Source: Desulfurivibrionaceae bacterium
Lineage (GTDB): Bacteria > Desulfobacterota > Desulfobulbia > Desulfobulbales > VMSU01
Direction: 5' to 3'
Length of the DNA stretch: 52,615 nucleotides
NCBI GenBank assembly: GCA_030145275.1
Contig: JAQYVV010000019.1
Span: 1-52,615 of the forward strand
This document shows positions 43,376 through 52,118 of the stretch, piece after piece. The position numbers were made by a program, and so were the translations under genes. Positions within the stretch are counted from its first letter, which is position 1; every line of letters begins with the position of its first letter. The notes beneath the pieces were generated by a model. That model saw only the letters and a program-made list of their open reading frames with translations, was not told where the DNA came from and searched no databases.

Positions 43376-46050
43376 ATTTTTTAAACCGTTTGTTTGGAAT
43401 CAGTAAATCCAAGCTGGCCTACAAAATTTCTTTTGTTATTCTGCTGGTCATCACCTTCCTGGGGGTGTCCCTGTATTTCACCATCAATTCGATTGTAACC
43501 AAAAACCTCTATGAACAGCATAAACAGAGAGGGGTATCAATCGCCTCAGCCCTGGCCGCAAACGCTGTTGATCTTCTTCTTTTGGAAAAATTCAGTCATA
43601 TGCAATTCTTGTTGCAGAATACTCAAGACAGTGATCAGGGAATTGTCTACATTTTTACTATTGATCCTAAGAGACAGGTGCTGGCCCATACATTCCCCGG
43701 TGGATTTCCCAAGGCCCTGAAGGGACTGAATCAAGGGCTTGGCACTCAGGCCCCAACCGCACAATTGATCGAGACCCAAAAAGGTGTTCTGCTTGATGTT
43801 TCTGTACCGATTATGCACGGCTCTTTGGGGTCTGTCCATGTTGGACTTTCCCGCAAAACCATTGAGCGAGAGCTGAGCGAGATTCAGCGGCGAATTTTGC
43901 TAAGTTGCATCCTGGCCTGCCTTGCCTCCATACTTATCTCTTTGCTTTTTAGTCGGCGTATTACCAAGCCATTGACCGCCCTTGAACAAGGTGCTGAAAA
44001 CATCGGAGAGGGAAATCTCAGCTATCGTGTGTATATTTCCAGCAGTGATGAGCTAGGCGTTGTCAGCAATGCCTTTAACCAGATGGCAGCCTCACTCGAG
44101 GAAGATATCGAAAAACGAGTCAGGGCTGAAAAGGCCCTGAAGGAAAGCGAGGAACTGTACCGTTCCCTTGTGGAAAATATCAATATGGGAATTACCCTTA
44201 TTGACCAAGAGCATACCGTACTGATGACGAATGCAGCTCACGGCAGGCTATTCAGAGAAAAGACAAGTGAGTTTATAGGACAAAAATGCTATCAGAAGTT
44301 TTGTCATAGAAATAGCCCCTGCCCGGATTGTCCCGGTATGGCCGCCATGAAAGAAGGTTGCTCACAAGAGATTGTCACCAAGAGGCAGAGGACTGACGGC
44401 TCAACATTTACCGCAAGAATAAAAGCTTTTCCTGTCCTGGATAGCGCTGGGATCAACAAGGGGTTTGTCGAAGTTGTCGAAGACGTAACCAAACAACTGA
44501 AAATGCAGCAGGAGCTGGCAGACGAGAAAGAGAGGCTTGCCGTGACCTTGCGCAGCATTGGTGATGGCGTTATCACCACTGATATCTCCGGAAATATAGT
44601 TTTACTAAATAAGGCGGCCGAGAAGCTCACGGGGTGGAGCAATCAGGAGGCGGCAGGGAGGCCCTCGGAAGAAGTCTTCCAGATTATCAATGAGCAAACC
44701 AGGGAGATCTGTGAAAATCCAGTCACAAAAGTTATAAGCAGCACCCAGATTACCGAGATGGCCAGTCATACTATCTTGATCGGAAAAGATGGTCGAGAAA
44801 GAAACATTGCCGACAGCGGTGCCCCGATTTTAAATGACCAGAGTACTATTGTCGGAGTAGTTTTGGTTTTTAGAGATGTTACCGAGGAGCTTAAGACAGA
44901 AAAAGAGCTTCTTAAAGTCAAAAAGCTTGAGTCTGTTGGTATTCTGGCCGGCGGCATTGCCCACGACTTTAATAATATTCTTGCGGCTATTTTAGGAAAC
45001 ATTAATCTGGCCCTATTTGATTCGGACTTGAAGGAAAAGACGAAAGAATTATTGGCAGCAGCTGAAAAGGCATCATATAGGGCTAAAGGTCTTACCCAGC
45101 AATTACTGACCTTTGCCAAGGGTGGTGAGCCTGTCAAAGAGGCGTCTCTTCTTGCCAGTGTTATCAAAGATTCAGCAAACATTGTTCTTCGCGGGGACAA
45201 GGTTGCTTGTCACTATGATGTTCCCGAAGATTTATGGTTGGCGGATATTGATAAAGGCCAAATAAGCCAGGTTATCCAGAACATTGTTATAAACGCTAGT
45301 CAGGCAATGCCTGAAGGTGGAGTCATCACGATCACCTGTGAGAATTTTATCTCTGACGGTACAGCCCTTGCTCTCGCTGAAGATGGGAGATTTGTGAAAA
45401 TATCTATTCAGGACAACGGTACTGGTATGCCTGCTAGTGTGCTGGAAAACATATTTGACCCATATTTCTCGACAAAAGAAGGGGGCAGCGGACTTGGTCT
45501 TGCCATCACTCAATCGATTATAAAAAGGCATAATGGTAATATCGTGGCAGAATCTTCTCCGGGTGTTGGCAGCACTTTCACTATGTATCTGCCTGCATCA
45601 GAGAAGACCGAAGTAGAAACACAAGCAGAAGTACAAAAACAAGAATCTTTGGGAGAAAATAAAACATCCTCCCCCGTCAAAATCCTGGTAATGGATGATG
45701 AGGAAATGGTGAGAGAGGTATCCAAAGCCATACTGATGCAATTAGGGCATGAAGTTATACTTTCTGGAGATGGCGAAGAGGCCTTGGAAAAGTATCAGGA
45801 AGCCATGGACTCTGGTAAACCTATTGATTTGGTAATCATGGATTTGACTATCCCGGGGGGGATGGGTGGCCAGGAAGCGGTTCAAGAAATTCTCAAAATA
45901 GATGCAGATGCAAAGGTCATTGTTTCAAGTGGCTATTCAAATGATCAAGCCATGGCACATTTCAAGGAGTATGGTTTTTGCTCAGCAATTGTAAAACCTT
46001 ACCACCTGGAGGAACTGGCAAAGACAATTAATCTACTCATGGACGAATGA
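43372..46050 (+). CDS. Hybrid histidine kinase (TM-HAMP-PAS-PAS-HK-REC)
   Basis: An 892-residue kinase starting at GTG. TM1 (about 15-38) and TM2 (about 172-192) flank a 130-residue periplasmic sensor, then HAMP (195-250). PAS1 (about 260-370) contains a Cys-rich insert, CYQKFCHRNSPCPDCPGMAA, as in a subset of PAS domains of uncertain cofactor. PAS2 covers 385-500. HisKA has ILAGGIAHDFNNILAAILGN. HATPase has DNGTGMPASVLEN and GGSGLGLAITQSII. The C-terminal receiver has VMDDEEMV, VIMDLTIPGGMGG and IVKPYH. Coupling to the PhnD-like receptor suggests the pair senses an external anion or phosphonate. No DNA-binding regulator is adjacent. Confidence 0.92.
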   Translation: MNFLNRLFGISKSKLAYKISFVILLVITFLGVSLYFTINSIVTKNLYEQHKQRGVSIASALAANAVDLLLLEKFSHMQFLLQNTQDSDQGIVYIFTIDPKRQVLAHTFPGGFPKALKGLNQGLGTQAPTAQLIETQKGVLLDVSVPIMHGSLGSVHVGLSRKTIERELSEIQRRILLSCILACLASILISLLFSRRITKPLTALEQGAENIGEGNLSYRVYISSSDELGVVSNAFNQMAASLEEDIEKRVRAEKALKESEELYRSLVENINMGITLIDQEHTVLMTNAAHGRLFREKTSEFIGQKCYQKFCHRNSPCPDCPGMAAMKEGCSQEIVTKRQRTDGSTFTARIKAFPVLDSAGINKGFVEVVEDVTKQLKMQQELADEKERLAVTLRSIGDGVITTDISGNIVLLNKAAEKLTGWSNQEAAGRPSEEVFQIINEQTREICENPVTKVISSTQITEMASHTILIGKDGRERNIADSGAPILNDQSTIVGVVLVFRDVTEELKTEKELLKVKKLESVGILAGGIAHDFNNILAAILGNINLALFDSDLKEKTKELLAAAEKASYRAKGLTQQLLTFAKGGEPVKEASLLASVIKDSANIVLRGDKVACHYDVPEDLWLADIDKGQISQVIQNIVINASQAMPEGGVITITCENFISDGTALALAEDGRFVKISIQDNGTGMPASVLENIFDPYFSTKEGGSGLGLAITQSIIKRHNGNIVAESSPGVGSTFTMYLPASEKTEVETQAEVQKQESLGENKTSSPVKILVMDDEEMVREVSKAILMQLGHEVILSGDGEEALEKYQEAMDSGKPIDLVIMDLTIPGGMGGQEAVQEILKIDADAKVIVSSGYSNDQAMAHFKEYGFCSAIVKPYHLEELAKTINLLMDE

Positions 46051-46348
46051 TATATTGTTATCCGCAAGAATCGGTTTTACATTCTACTTCTTTTATAGGA
46101 TTTAGCTGGGTACCTCTCCAACATCCATAAGTTTTTTCGTGCCATCACGTCTCCTCTTATTCCACAATGATATATTAAGTAGCCTGTTAGTCGGAATATT
46201 TCTGCTCAAATCCGAAGATTATGACGAGATTCTCGTGCCATGGAAGCTGTTTTCTATAATTATATTAAATAATTTAACGATAATCAAAGGTTTGTCTTTT
46301 GGGAGGCGTCTAATCCAAGAAAAGACAATATTTTTATGAGTGATCCCT
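46051..46348. other. Intergenic region before the ECF sigma gene
   Basis: AT-rich, with no recognised repeat. The short frame ATGAGTGATCCCTATGGATG, closed by a TGA (46336-46354), is out of frame with the sigma gene and overlaps its start. It could be a 6-codon leader, but this is speculative. Confidence 0.3.
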
Positions 46349-46906
46349 ATGGATGATAGAATCGAAAGTGATCTTGTTGTGCGGGCACGGAATGGAGAAC
46401 GAGAGGCCTTCACTGAGCTTTTGTCACTTCATTATGATAGCGCCTACGCTTTTGCTTTCAAATTTTGTCTCAATAAACAGGATGCGGAAGACATTACCCA
46501 GGAGGCTTTGCTCAAGGCTGCTCGCTCTATTTTTTCTTTTGATGGGCAAGCAAAATTTACAACCTGGCTCTATCGTATCGTGATCAATACTGCCAAGGAT
46601 CATCTGAAAAAGGAAAATAACAAGAAAAAGTATGAACGTGATTTTGCCGTAATCAAAGAACTGGATGCACATGGCAATGATGGGTCCTTAGAGCGCTTGG
46701 CCGCCTTGCTGACAACACTGGCACCCAAACAACTTGAGGTCGTTACCCTGGTGTATGGCGAAGGGATGAATCATAGGGAGGCCGCTGCTGTCATCGGTTG
46801 TGCCGAAACGACCATCTCCTGGCATATCTTTCAGGCAAAACGAAAGCTGAAGGAGAAAAAACTTTTTGTTTGTATCCTGATTTTTATAGCGTGGAGGGCC
46901 GTATGA
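46349..46906 (+). CDS. ECF-type RNA polymerase sigma factor
   Basis: A 185-residue group IV sigma-70 factor. Region 2 runs over about residues 8-80, with GEREAFTELLSLHYDSAYAF, the DAEDITQEALLKAARSI core-binding helix and FTTWLYRIVINTAKDHLKK. Region 4 covers about 115-170 with LAPKQLEVVTLVYGEGMNHR and an HTH, EAAAVIGCAETTISWHIFQA. ATG 46349 (MDDRIESDL) is favoured over the GTG at 46340. The stop overlaps the start of the vWA gene (ATGA), so the downstream product is a candidate anti-sigma partner. Confidence 0.92.
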   Translation: MDDRIESDLVVRARNGEREAFTELLSLHYDSAYAFAFKFCLNKQDAEDITQEALLKAARSIFSFDGQAKFTTWLYRIVINTAKDHLKKENNKKKYERDFAVIKELDAHGNDGSLERLAALLTTLAPKQLEVVTLVYGEGMNHREAAAVIGCAETTISWHIFQAKRKLKEKKLFVCILIFIAWRAV

Positions 46907-48930
46907 AAAAAGAGAATGAACAGTTGCAGGATCTTTATAGGGCTGTGCCTGTTCCACCCCCGGATGAGGATTCAAAAAAAGAGGCTCTTGCCCGTGCCGC
47001 TGAGGTATTTGAGCAGGAACTGAAAAAAAATAAAAAAATAAGCCAAGGATCTCCAGGTGAGGATCGTTTCATGAGTAAAATTATCATAACGATCAATAAA
47101 CTACTAGGAGGTCCAGAGATGACAAAGAGATACGTGCTTATCGGTACGGCAGCATTGGCTATTATGGTTGGGGTCACAGTGCTCCAACAACAGGAGAACC
47201 TGCTCACCAAGCCACCAATGCTGACGGAGATCGCTCCAGATCAAAAGATGCCGGTTCCAAATAAAGTTGATGCCGAGATGGCTGATCAACAGGAGGCATT
47301 GTCTGCGTCTGTTCCAGCCTCTTCTTCGCAGCCGGAAGAGCCTAAGAGGATGGAGAGCCGCCATAAATTGCCTGAAAGCAATATGATGGCGGCCGATAGC
47401 ACCCTCTCAAAGGCAATGCCACAAAAGTTTGAGCGGGGTGCCACCCCAGGAAGGGTATTGAGCCAAGAGCAGCGGTTGGATTTCGGCTATGAACAATATG
47501 TTGGCGGGGATAAATTCCAGGAATTTTCAGTTAACTCCATAAAATCAGTTTCCGAAGAACCATTGAGCACTTTTTCCATTGATGTGGATACCGCCTCCTA
47601 TGCTTTTATGCGTCGATCCCTCAAAAATGGCTTGTTGCCGCAAAAAAATGCCATTCGTGTTGAGGAGTTGATAAATTATTTCGACTATGATTATGCTGTG
47701 CCTGACGATAAACGCCAACCATTCAAACCGACGGTTGGAATTTATCAGACCCCCTGGAACCCGCAAACCAAGATTATGCACATTGGTATCAAGGGTTATG
47801 GTCTTATTGCCCAGGAAAAGCCCAAAACCAACCTTGTTTTTCTGCTGGATGTGTCTGGTTCCATGTCCTCTCCCGACAAACTGCCGCTGCTGAAAAACTC
47901 CCTGCGTATGCTTGTTGAGACGTTGCAGGAAAAAGATACCGTCGCCCTTGTTGTCTATGCCGGCGCTGCCGGGGTTGTCTTGGCCCCGACCTCAGTTTCT
48001 GAGAAAGGTAAAATTACAGCAGCCCTTGATCAGCTGCAATCCGGCGGCTCAACGGCAGGGGGGGCAGGGATCCGCCTGGCCTATAATCTGGCCGAGGCGA
48101 ATTTTGATAAAAATGGGGTCAACCGGGTTATTTTGGCAACAGATGGGGATTTTAATGTGGGGATCAGCAACCAGGAAGAGCTGAAGAGCTTTATTGGGCA
48201 AAAACGGAAAAGCGGCATCTCGCTCTCGGTGCTTGGCTTTGGTCAAGGGAATTATAATGATTCCCTGATGCAGGCCCTGGCCCAGAACGGCAATGGCAAT
48301 GCTGCCTATATTGATACCTTGAGTGAGGCCCGGAAGGTGTTGGTGGATGAGGCCAGTGCAACTCTGTTTACGATTGCTAAAGATGTGAAGATTCAGGTTG
48401 AATTCAACCCGGCAATGGTTGGGGAGTACCGCTTGATTGGTTATGAAACACGGGCGTTGAACAAGGAAGATTTTAATAATGACAAGGTCGATGCCGGTGA
48501 TATCGGTTCCGGTCACAGCGTCACTGCTCTTTACGAAATTACCCCTTTAGGCAGCGAGGAAAAATTTGTTGATGACCTGCGTTATCAGCAGGCAGCAGAG
48601 CCCGCTCCGACTGTTGCAGAAAATGTCTCCGAGTACGGGTTTTTAAAGTTGCGTTATAAATTGCCAGATGAAAGCGTTAGTAAATTAATAAGCACGCCGG
48701 TTGATCATACCCATGAATATGCTACTTTAGGCAAAGCCCCCGGGGAGTTCCGCTTTGCCGCCGCAGTCTCCGCCTTTGGGCAGATTTTACGCAACGATCC
48801 GTTCACTAAAGACTTTACTTACGATGATGTTGTTTCCCTGGCAAACAGTGCCAAGGGAACAGACCCCTACGGCTATCGGGCTGAGTTTGTCAGTCTTGTT
48901 CGTCTGGCTCAAACGGCCAGGGGAATGTAA
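46903..48930 (+). CDS. vWA-domain protein (YfbK-like, DUF3520) with anti-sigma-like N-terminus
   Basis: A 675-residue protein. The N-terminal cytosolic part (LQDLYRAVPVPPPDEDSKKE) is followed by one membrane helix (about 81-97, YVLIGTAALAIMVGVTVL). The periplasmic part has the YfbK-type start (STFSIDVDTASYAFMRRSL), a von Willebrand A domain at about 310-490 with MIDAS DVSGSMSSPDK and ATDGDFNVG, and a C-terminal DUF3520 region with DALVEF-like strands and FAAAVSAFGQILR. The membrane topology and the overlap with the sigma gene fit a regulator that binds the sigma factor at its inner end. The TAA stop lies inside the edge (GTAACT) of a hairpin element. Confidence 0.9.
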   Translation: MKKENEQLQDLYRAVPVPPPDEDSKKEALARAAEVFEQELKKNKKISQGSPGEDRFMSKIIITINKLLGGPEMTKRYVLIGTAALAIMVGVTVLQQQENLLTKPPMLTEIAPDQKMPVPNKVDAEMADQQEALSASVPASSSQPEEPKRMESRHKLPESNMMAADSTLSKAMPQKFERGATPGRVLSQEQRLDFGYEQYVGGDKFQEFSVNSIKSVSEEPLSTFSIDVDTASYAFMRRSLKNGLLPQKNAIRVEELINYFDYDYAVPDDKRQPFKPTVGIYQTPWNPQTKIMHIGIKGYGLIAQEKPKTNLVFLLDVSGSMSSPDKLPLLKNSLRMLVETLQEKDTVALVVYAGAAGVVLAPTSVSEKGKITAALDQLQSGGSTAGGAGIRLAYNLAEANFDKNGVNRVILATDGDFNVGISNQEELKSFIGQKRKSGISLSVLGFGQGNYNDSLMQALAQNGNGNAAYIDTLSEARKVLVDEASATLFTIAKDVKIQVEFNPAMVGEYRLIGYETRALNKEDFNNDKVDAGDIGSGHSVTALYEITPLGSEEKFVDDLRYQQAAEPAPTVAENVSEYGFLKLRYKLPDESVSKLISTPVDHTHEYATLGKAPGEFRFAAAVSAFGQILRNDPFTKDFTYDDVVSLANSAKGTDPYGYRAEFVSLVRLAQTARGM

Positions 48931-49065
48931 CTATCTCCGGTAAATATTCGTCAACACTCCACCTGCGTCCGATTAGGCAGACTCACGTAGAACTACTACG
49001 CTTCGCCAGCCTAATCGAACACATCTGAAGCAGACGGAGTCTTCGCTCACCTATCAAACATTTAC
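48927..49065. repeat. Hairpin element with GTAACT edge, family 1-like
   Basis: GTAACTATCTCCGGTAAATA at the left and CAAACATTTAC at the right, with nested stems (CCGATTAGGC/GCCTAATCG) around GTAGAACTACTACG. The shared module GGAGTCTTCGCTCACCT is inside. It supplies the TAA stop of the vWA gene. Confidence 0.75.
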
Positions 49066-49118
49066 AGATCGGTGATTTTAATTAATTTTGGCCCCTTACT
49101 ATCTCCGACAGATAAAAT

Positions 49119-49964
49119 ATGCTGAAAAATACCTTTAGACACATACCGGGCATCGGCCTCAAATCAGAGAAGCGACTGTGGGAGTCTGGGGTCCACTCTT
49201 GGGATGATTTCAAGAGTCCATATCCAAGATTTCTCTCTTCCAGTAAAATTGATCTGATCCAAGCCTATTTGAGTAAATCCAGAGAAGAGATTGCTTCGAA
49301 CTCTGCCTTTTTCGTTGCTTTATTGACTTCCAATCAGCATTGGCGCCTTTTCCCGCATTACCGGGGCAAAACGGTCTATCTCGATATTGAAACCACTGGA
49401 CTCAGTGATTTTCATGACCATATTACCACCATCGCCCTCTATGACGGCTCAGTAATTAAAACCTATGTTCATGGGGTGAATCTGGATGATTTTGTCGCAG
49501 ATTTGGAGAGGTATGACGTGCTGGTTACTTATAATGGCAAGACCTTTGACCTCCCATTTATCGAGAGATCTTTCGGGGTTAAGATAGATAAAACCCATAT
49601 CGATCTACGCTATGTTTTACGGGGCCTGGGCTTTTCTGGAGGCCTAAAAAGCTGTGAGAAGCAGCTGGGTGTTGATCGTGGTGACTTGGATGGCGTGGAT
49701 GGCTTTTTTGCCGTTCATCTCTGGAAGGAATACGAGAAAACCGGCAACAGGAGTGTCTTGGAAACCTTGCTTGCTTACAACGTCGAAGATGTGGTTAATT
49801 TGGAAATACTGATGCTGAAGGCGTATAATTTGAGTCTAAAAAACACCCCTTTTTTTGAGAGCCATAAGCTTTCGTTCCCTGTGCAGCCTCCCCTTCCTTT
49901 TCATCCAGACAAAGATTGCATCGAGAAAATACAGCAAGGGCTGCAGAGGTTTGCTTTCTACTGA
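49119..49964 (+). CDS. YprB-type ribonuclease H-like exonuclease
   Basis: A 281-residue protein of the YprB/RNase H-like DEDD group, predicted to digest nucleic acid from an end. An N-terminal helix-hairpin-helix-like segment (HIPGIGLKSEKRLWESGVHS) may bind DNA. The nuclease fold carries YLDIETTGLSDFHDHITTIA near residue 90 (first Asp-Glu), VTYNGKTFDLPFIE near 146 (Asp), and LAYNVEDVVNLEIL near 225 (the last Asp). All four acidic ligands are present. Its role, perhaps in DNA repair or spore-like processes, is unknown. It is not tightly linked to neighbours. Confidence 0.88.
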   Translation: MLKNTFRHIPGIGLKSEKRLWESGVHSWDDFKSPYPRFLSSSKIDLIQAYLSKSREEIASNSAFFVALLTSNQHWRLFPHYRGKTVYLDIETTGLSDFHDHITTIALYDGSVIKTYVHGVNLDDFVADLERYDVLVTYNGKTFDLPFIERSFGVKIDKTHIDLRYVLRGLGFSGGLKSCEKQLGVDRGDLDGVDGFFAVHLWKEYEKTGNRSVLETLLAYNVEDVVNLEILMLKAYNLSLKNTPFFESHKLSFPVQPPLPFHPDKDCIEKIQQGLQRFAFY

Positions 49965-50000
49965 TTGATGGCGTCTAAAAAAAAAGGAAAAATAATTCAA

Positions 50001-50023
50001 CATAGGACGCTGTTTGTCCTATG
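50001..50023. other. Short perfect stem-loop after the yprB-like gene
   Basis: CATAGGAC and GTCCTATG pair perfectly around GCTGTTT, 37 bp after the stop codon. No T-tract follows, so it is not a typical terminator. Confidence 0.4.
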
Positions 50024-50089
50024 TCCCGTGGTATTCTCCCCATAAGTGCTGCAAAAAGAGATGTTTAACTTAAGGAAAGGGAGAAGATC

Positions 50090-50305
50090 ATGGTTAAAAA
50101 CGTAACGGTTTACCTAGATAATGAATGTCCTGAGTTCATGGACAGGGTGAGGTGCGGTTTTATCGTGGCAGAAAATGAAGAAGGGGAAGAAACCTTTCAT
50201 AACGATCTTATCGATAATTCCGATTATCCAAGTCTTAAAGAATTGATTGACGATATTTCCGGACTCTTGCAGGTACGCCGAGATGAAGTCTGGGTCACGG
50301 GATAA
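50090..50305 (+). CDS. Small acidic hypothetical protein
   Basis: A 71-residue acidic protein (VYLDNECPEFMDRVRCGFIV, then ENEEGEETFHNDLIDNSDYP). The C-terminal part SLKELIDDISGLLQVRRDEV is helical. No known family is recognised. GGAAAGGGAG upstream of the ATG supports expression. The TAA stop lies inside ATAACT, the edge of the hairpin element at 50302-50422. Confidence 0.65.
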   Translation: MVKNVTVYLDNECPEFMDRVRCGFIVAENEEGEETFHNDLIDNSDYPSLKELIDDISGLLQVRRDEVWVTG

Positions 50306-50422
50306 CTGACCAGCTGCACACGATTAGAACGTCCAGCATACGGTTGTATAGCTGGACGCTCTAATCGTGCACATCCGGAGTCTTCTTTTTGTCGCTTACC
50401 TGGGGCACATCTGATCAGTTAT
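50302..50422. repeat. Hairpin element with ATAACTGACCAGCTGCAC edge
   Basis: CACGATTAGAACGTCCAGC pairs with GCTGGACGCTCTAATCGTG around ATACGGTTGTATA. The outer edges ATAACTGACCAGCTG and CATCTGATCAGTTAT are inverted. The right half contains GGAGTCT...CGCTTACCTG, the family 1 module. It gives the stop codon of the preceding gene. Confidence 0.85.
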
Positions 50423-50585
50423 GTTTAAGAAAATTATTGGTTGAGGTCACGGTGTGGCTATCAATGGGGTATTTTTTTGAGGGGAATTATTGATAATGTA
50501 TTGAAAACTTGCATGTAATGAATGTATAACAATCGTTTACTTGCGAGTATGTCCGTTTTGCTCAAATTGAGATTTTTGATACCCT

Positions 50586-51860
50586 ATGCAGAATGCTGAA
50601 ATGCTGGATTTTGATAGAAATCATATCTGGCATCCCTATACATCAATGACCGATCCTCTCCCTGTTTACCCCGTGGTTAGCGCCAATGGGGTTCGGCTGC
50701 AGCTTGCTGATGGCAGGGAGTTGATAGATGGAATGTCATCCTGGTGGTGCGCCATCCATGGCTATAACCACCGGGTGCTTAATGACGCAGCGACTGAGCA
50801 GCTCAAATCCATGTCGCACGTAATGTTTGGGGGGATTACCCACCCGCAGGCGGTCAAGCTTGCCAAAAAACTTGTGGAGATTACTCCTCTCCCTTTGGAC
50901 AAGGTGTTCTTTTGCGATAGCGGTTCTGTTGCTGTTGAGGTTGCCATTAAAATGGCCATCCAGTATTGCTATGCAGAAGGGAAAACAGATAAAACAAAGC
51001 TGCTTACCATTCGGCATGGATATCATGGTGATACCTTTGGGGCCATGTCGGTTTGTGATCCGGTCTCAGGAATGCATCACATCTTTTCTGGTATTCTGGC
51101 AAAGCAGTTTTTCGCTGAGGCCCCAAAGAGTCGAAACGATAGCGAGTGGAATGATTCTGAGCTGAGAAGTTTTCGGGAAATTATAGAGGCAAGTCATAAT
51201 GAGATAGCCGCAGTCATTCTTGAACCCATTGTGCAGGGGGCTGGCGGGATGCGATTTTATGCCCCTGAGTTTTTGCGGCAGGTTCGGGCCCTTTGTGATC
51301 AGCATGATCTCCTGCTCATTTGTGATGAAATTGCCACCGGTTTTGGGCGGACCGGCAGGCTCTTTGCCTCTGAACATGCCGGCATCAGTCCGGATATTAT
51401 CTGTCTTGGTAAAGCGATTACCGGCGGCTACCTGAGTTTTGCCGCTGTTTTGGCCACGACCAGGATAGGAGAAGGAATTTGCAGGGAGAAAAGCAGCGTA
51501 TTTATGCATGGCCCGACCTTTATGGCCAATCCTTTGGCCTGTGCCCTTGCCAATGCCAGCATTGATCTTTTGCTAGAGAGTGATTGGCAGAAAAACAGTG
51601 CCCGGATTGAGGCCTGCTTAAATCAGGAACTTGCCCCTTGTCGTGCCAATCCAAAGGTTGCCGATGTGCGTGTTATGGGCAGTATTGGTGTGGTTGAGTT
51701 GAAAAAAGAGATTGATATGGCGGCCATGCAGCAGCAGTTTGTTGACCGGGGGGTTTGGGTCAGGCCTTTTGGCAAACTAGTCTATGTTATGCCTCCCTAT
51801 ATTATAAATGATGATGATCTGATCTACTTAGCCAGGCAGATTGTCGACGTTGTCATGTAA
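50586..51860 (+). CDS. bioA: Adenosylmethionine-8-amino-7-oxononanoate aminotransferase BioA
   Basis: BioA is a pyridoxal-phosphate enzyme that makes 7,8-diaminopelargonate for biotin synthesis. The 424-residue protein has HIWHPYTSMTDPLPVYPV, DGMSSWWCAIHGYNH, HVMFGGITHPQAVKLA, FCDSGSVAVEVAIKMA, RHGYHGDTFGAMSVCDP, the Asp of LLICDEIATGFGRTG and the PLP-Lys in CLGKAITGGYL, then HGPTFMANPLACA. No other bio gene is adjacent. The TAA stop lies inside the edge of a family 1 repeat. No clear BirA operator was found upstream. Confidence 0.97.
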   Translation: MQNAEMLDFDRNHIWHPYTSMTDPLPVYPVVSANGVRLQLADGRELIDGMSSWWCAIHGYNHRVLNDAATEQLKSMSHVMFGGITHPQAVKLAKKLVEITPLPLDKVFFCDSGSVAVEVAIKMAIQYCYAEGKTDKTKLLTIRHGYHGDTFGAMSVCDPVSGMHHIFSGILAKQFFAEAPKSRNDSEWNDSELRSFREIIEASHNEIAAVILEPIVQGAGGMRFYAPEFLRQVRALCDQHDLLLICDEIATGFGRTGRLFASEHAGISPDIICLGKAITGGYLSFAAVLATTRIGEGICREKSSVFMHGPTFMANPLACALANASIDLLLESDWQKNSARIEACLNQELAPCRANPKVADVRVMGSIGVVELKKEIDMAAMQQQFVDRGVWVRPFGKLVYVMPPYIINDDDLIYLARQIVDVVM

Positions 51861-52065
51861 CTATTCAGCTGCACTCCATCTCGGAGTCTACGCTTACCTC
51901 GCCCATTTAGGTCTTCTCGAATAGCACAAGTATGCTTCGAAGCCTTAGGTAAGCGAGGAACGAGACTCCGAATGAACAAGGTAAGCGTAGACTCCGATAT
52001 GAAGCACATCTGAACAGTTACAGCCTGGAGTTAAGGGTAATTTCCAGCCTACGCTGAATAATTAC
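51857..52065. repeat. Family 1 palindromic element with displaced modules
   Basis: GTAACTATTCAGCTGCACTC at the left overlaps the bioA stop. The module CGGAGTCTACGCTTACCT is inserted at a different left position (51890-51899 onward) than in the 9218 copy, and the right arm has two module copies ending AGACTCCG and TAGACTCCG. It closes GAATAATTAC. Confidence 0.9.
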
Positions 52066-52118
52066 GTTATTTTTTTATGAAAATGAAGGGTATATAGGAT
52101 CAGGGTAGAGACTTAGGT

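Noticed and set aside
50500..50585. BirA (biotin) operator upstream of bioA
   Set aside because: Only a partial match near ACAATCGTTTAC was seen. The two half-sites with correct spacing are missing.
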